Translations under genes and position numbers: made by a program
NCBI RefSeq assembly: GCF_002608075.1
Contig: NZ_LAHA01000041.1
Span: 1 to 64,000, forward strand
Reading direction: 5' to 3'
DNA length: 64,000 nt
Source: Nostoc linckia z4
GTDB lineage: Bacteria; Cyanobacteriota; Cyanobacteriia; Cyanobacteriales; Nostocaceae
The notes under the pieces: model-generated
The model's database searches: none
What the model was told of the DNA's origin: nothing
Seen by the model: the letters and a program-made list of their open reading frames with translations, nothing else
Shown here: in pieces, positions 62,830 to 64,000 of the stretch
Numbering within the stretch: the first letter of the stretch is position 1
Layout of the letters: each line of letters starts with the position of its first letter

Positions 62830-63825
62830 ATGGCTGCAACGGACTTCAAAGACTATTACGCAATTTTGGGAGTTAGTAAGACTGCCAGTCAAGAGGAAAT
62901 TAAACAAGCTTTTCGCAAACTAGCCCGCAAATATCATCCTGATGTTAATCCAGGCAACAAACAGGCAGAGGCACGCTTTAAAGAAATTAATGAAGCCTAC
63001 GAAGTTGTCTCAGACCCAGATAAACGCAAAAAATACGACCAATTCGGTCAATATTGGAGACAAGCTGGTCAAGGTTTCCCGTCTGGCGGCGCTGGTGTCG
63101 ATATGGGCGGTTTTGATTTTAGCCAATACGGCAATTTTGATGAGTTTATCAATGAGTTACTAGGACGCTTTGGTGGTGGTAGTCCTCGTGGTGGGCGACA
63201 AACCTATTCTTACCGCACTTCCACAGGTGCCCCAAGTGGTTTTGGTGGCTTTAATGATTTTGGATTTCAAGATGCAGGCGCTGGTACTAGCCAAGATAGT
63301 GAAGCTGCTATCACTTTAACTTTTGGTGAAGCATTTCATGGGGTGCAAAAGCGCTTTAGTTTGGGCAATGAAACAATTGATGTTCGCATCCCCGCTGGGG
63401 CTAAAACTGGTACTCGCCTACGCGTGCGGGGTAAAGGGCAAATCAACCCCATGACTCAACAACGGGGGGATTTATACTTAAAAGTCGAACTTCAGCCGCA
63501 CTCGTTTTTCCAAATGGAAGGTGATAATTTGGTTTGCGAAGTGGCTATTACACCAGATGAAGCAACCTTGGGAGCATCAATTGATGTACCCACACCGGAT
63601 GGTATGGTTAATGTCAAGTTACCAGCAGGTGTGCGTTCTGGTCAATCATTGCGGTTACGTGGCAAAGGCTGGCCTCTAGCCAAGGGTGGACGGGGCGATC
63701 AGTTGGTGAAGGTGGCGATCGCACCACCAAAAGACCTCAGCCAACAGGAACGGGAGTATTATGAAAAAATCCGCGCTATACGTACTTATAATCCCCGCAG
63801 TCATTTGTCTCAAGTCAAGCTGTAA
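62830..63825 (+). CDS. DnaJ/CbpA-type J-domain co-chaperone
   Basis: A 331-residue Hsp40 of class B: J domain (about 6-72) with 'KYHPDVNPG' (HPD intact), a Gly/Phe-rich region (about 75-155), and two C-terminal substrate-binding beta domains ('ITLTFGEAFHGVQKRFSL', 'TRLRVRGKGQINPMTQQRGDLYLKVELQPHSFFQMEGDNLVCEVAITPDEATLGASIDVPTPDG'). The Cys-rich zinc finger of DnaJ class A is missing. It stimulates DnaK ATPase activity and delivers substrates. AGGAGG lies 4 bases before the ATG region. A strong terminator follows. Confidence 0.95.
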   Translation: MAATDFKDYYAILGVSKTASQEEIKQAFRKLARKYHPDVNPGNKQAEARFKEINEAYEVVSDPDKRKKYDQFGQYWRQAGQGFPSGGAGVDMGGFDFSQYGNFDEFINELLGRFGGGSPRGGRQTYSYRTSTGAPSGFGGFNDFGFQDAGAGTSQDSEAAITLTFGEAFHGVQKRFSLGNETIDVRIPAGAKTGTRLRVRGKGQINPMTQQRGDLYLKVELQPHSFFQMEGDNLVCEVAITPDEATLGASIDVPTPDGMVNVKLPAGVRSGQSLRLRGKGWPLAKGGRGDQLVKVAIAPPKDLSQQEREYYEKIRAIRTYNPRSHLSQVKL

Positions 63826-63858
63826 GAAAGTTATTATCAAGCACCTATCTAAACAAAG

Positions 63859-63899
63859 CCTGCCTATAGGCGTAACATCAGCGCTATAGGCAGGTTTTT
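63859..63899. terminator. Strong rho-independent terminator after the dnaJ-like gene
   Basis: CCTGCCTATAG (63859-63869) pairs perfectly with CTATAGGCAGG (63884-63894), followed by TTTTT. It also abuts the stop codon of a minus-strand gene at the window edge, so could serve convergent transcripts. Confidence 0.88.
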
Positions 63900-63999
63900 A
63901 ACTAGCATTCTGCTGTGCCATTCTTGCTACCACAACAGACTTGAAGGCTTGAATTACCTCCGGAGTAGCCTCAGTAGCTTGCCATGCCGGACGTGCTAT
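63898..63999 (-). CDS. C-terminal end of an unidentified gene (partial)
   Basis: Reading in from the right edge on the minus strand, 33 codons encode '...RPAWQATEATPEVIQAFKS' followed by 'VVVARMAQQNAS' and a TAA at 63898-63900. The rest is outside the window. Composition and helix-like pattern look like real coding sequence ending just before the terminator, but the piece is too short to identify. Confidence 0.5.
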   Translation of the reverse strand: MARPAWQATEATPEVIQAFKSVVVARMAQQNAS

Positions 64000-64000
64000 C

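Overview
The window looks like a chromosomal segment of a filamentous, heterocyst-forming cyanobacterium of the Nostoc/Calothrix type. Signs of this are frequent GCGATCGC-type (HIP1) octamers, short heptameric tandem repeats between genes, light-dependent protochlorophyllide reductase, a PixJ-like photoreceptor with many GAF domains, giant Ser/Thr-His hybrid kinases, CHAT/TPR and STAND proteins, and a full gas-vesicle locus. No rRNA, CRISPR array or recognisable IS transposase was seen. One tRNA (Pro, GGG) is present.

Layout. 0.1-0.7 kb: a four-helix-bundle (S23/IVP-like) gene between purine/pyrimidine tracts. 0.7-12 kb (minus strand): a complete phototaxis operon in the order pixG-H-I-J-L (PATAN regulator, CheY, CheW, seven-GAF photoreceptor MCP, CheA-REC). 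12.4-19.8 kb: a gas-vesicle cluster with gvpN, J, K, F/L, a CDC48-like double-AAA ATPase, a second gvpF/L, gvpA and gvpC on the minus strand, and gvpG divergent. 20-26 kb: an accessory island with a TacA/TacT toxin-antitoxin pair, a broken DUF1016 nuclease gene and orphan genes. Most of it lies between two 255-bp direct repeats derived from the end of a small coiled-coil gene. 25.7-27.9 kb: the intact coiled-coil gene and a duplicated ArsA/Get3-like ATPase, probably gas-vesicle related. 28.3-31.6 kb: an nSTAND NTPase with 14 WD40 repeats. 33-36.7 kb: a giant ELWxxDGT-repeat protein. 36.8-43.2 kb: por and a 1799-residue Ser/Thr-His hybrid kinase. 43.9-47.8 kb: tRNA-Pro, DUF1818, a secreted protein, rpoZ, a fasciclin protein and a GH13 amylase. 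48.2-50.3 kb: a subtilisin-like protease and a small protein resembling its propeptide. 50.5-58.5 kb: a minus-strand set encoding CHAT-TPR, TPR, membrane-anchored TPR, Ser/Thr kinase-TPR and NB-ARC proteins. 58.7-59.9 kb: two small exported proteins. 60.6-63.9 kb: glgC, a P-loop kinase-like protein and a DnaJ/CbpA-type co-chaperone.

How the genes fit together. The first 28 kb looks like a motility and buoyancy region: light-directed movement beside gas vesicles, two traits expressed together in hormogonia of many Nostocales. Three different ATPases (MoxR-type GvpN, CDC48-like, ArsA/Get3-like) are candidates for handling the very hydrophobic GvpA-family proteins. The NB-ARC/kinase/TPR/CHAT set at 50.5-58.5 kb is the best candidate for a poorly described sensor-protease signalling or immunity system: STAND switch, kinase, scaffold and caspase-like effector are encoded in consecutive genes.
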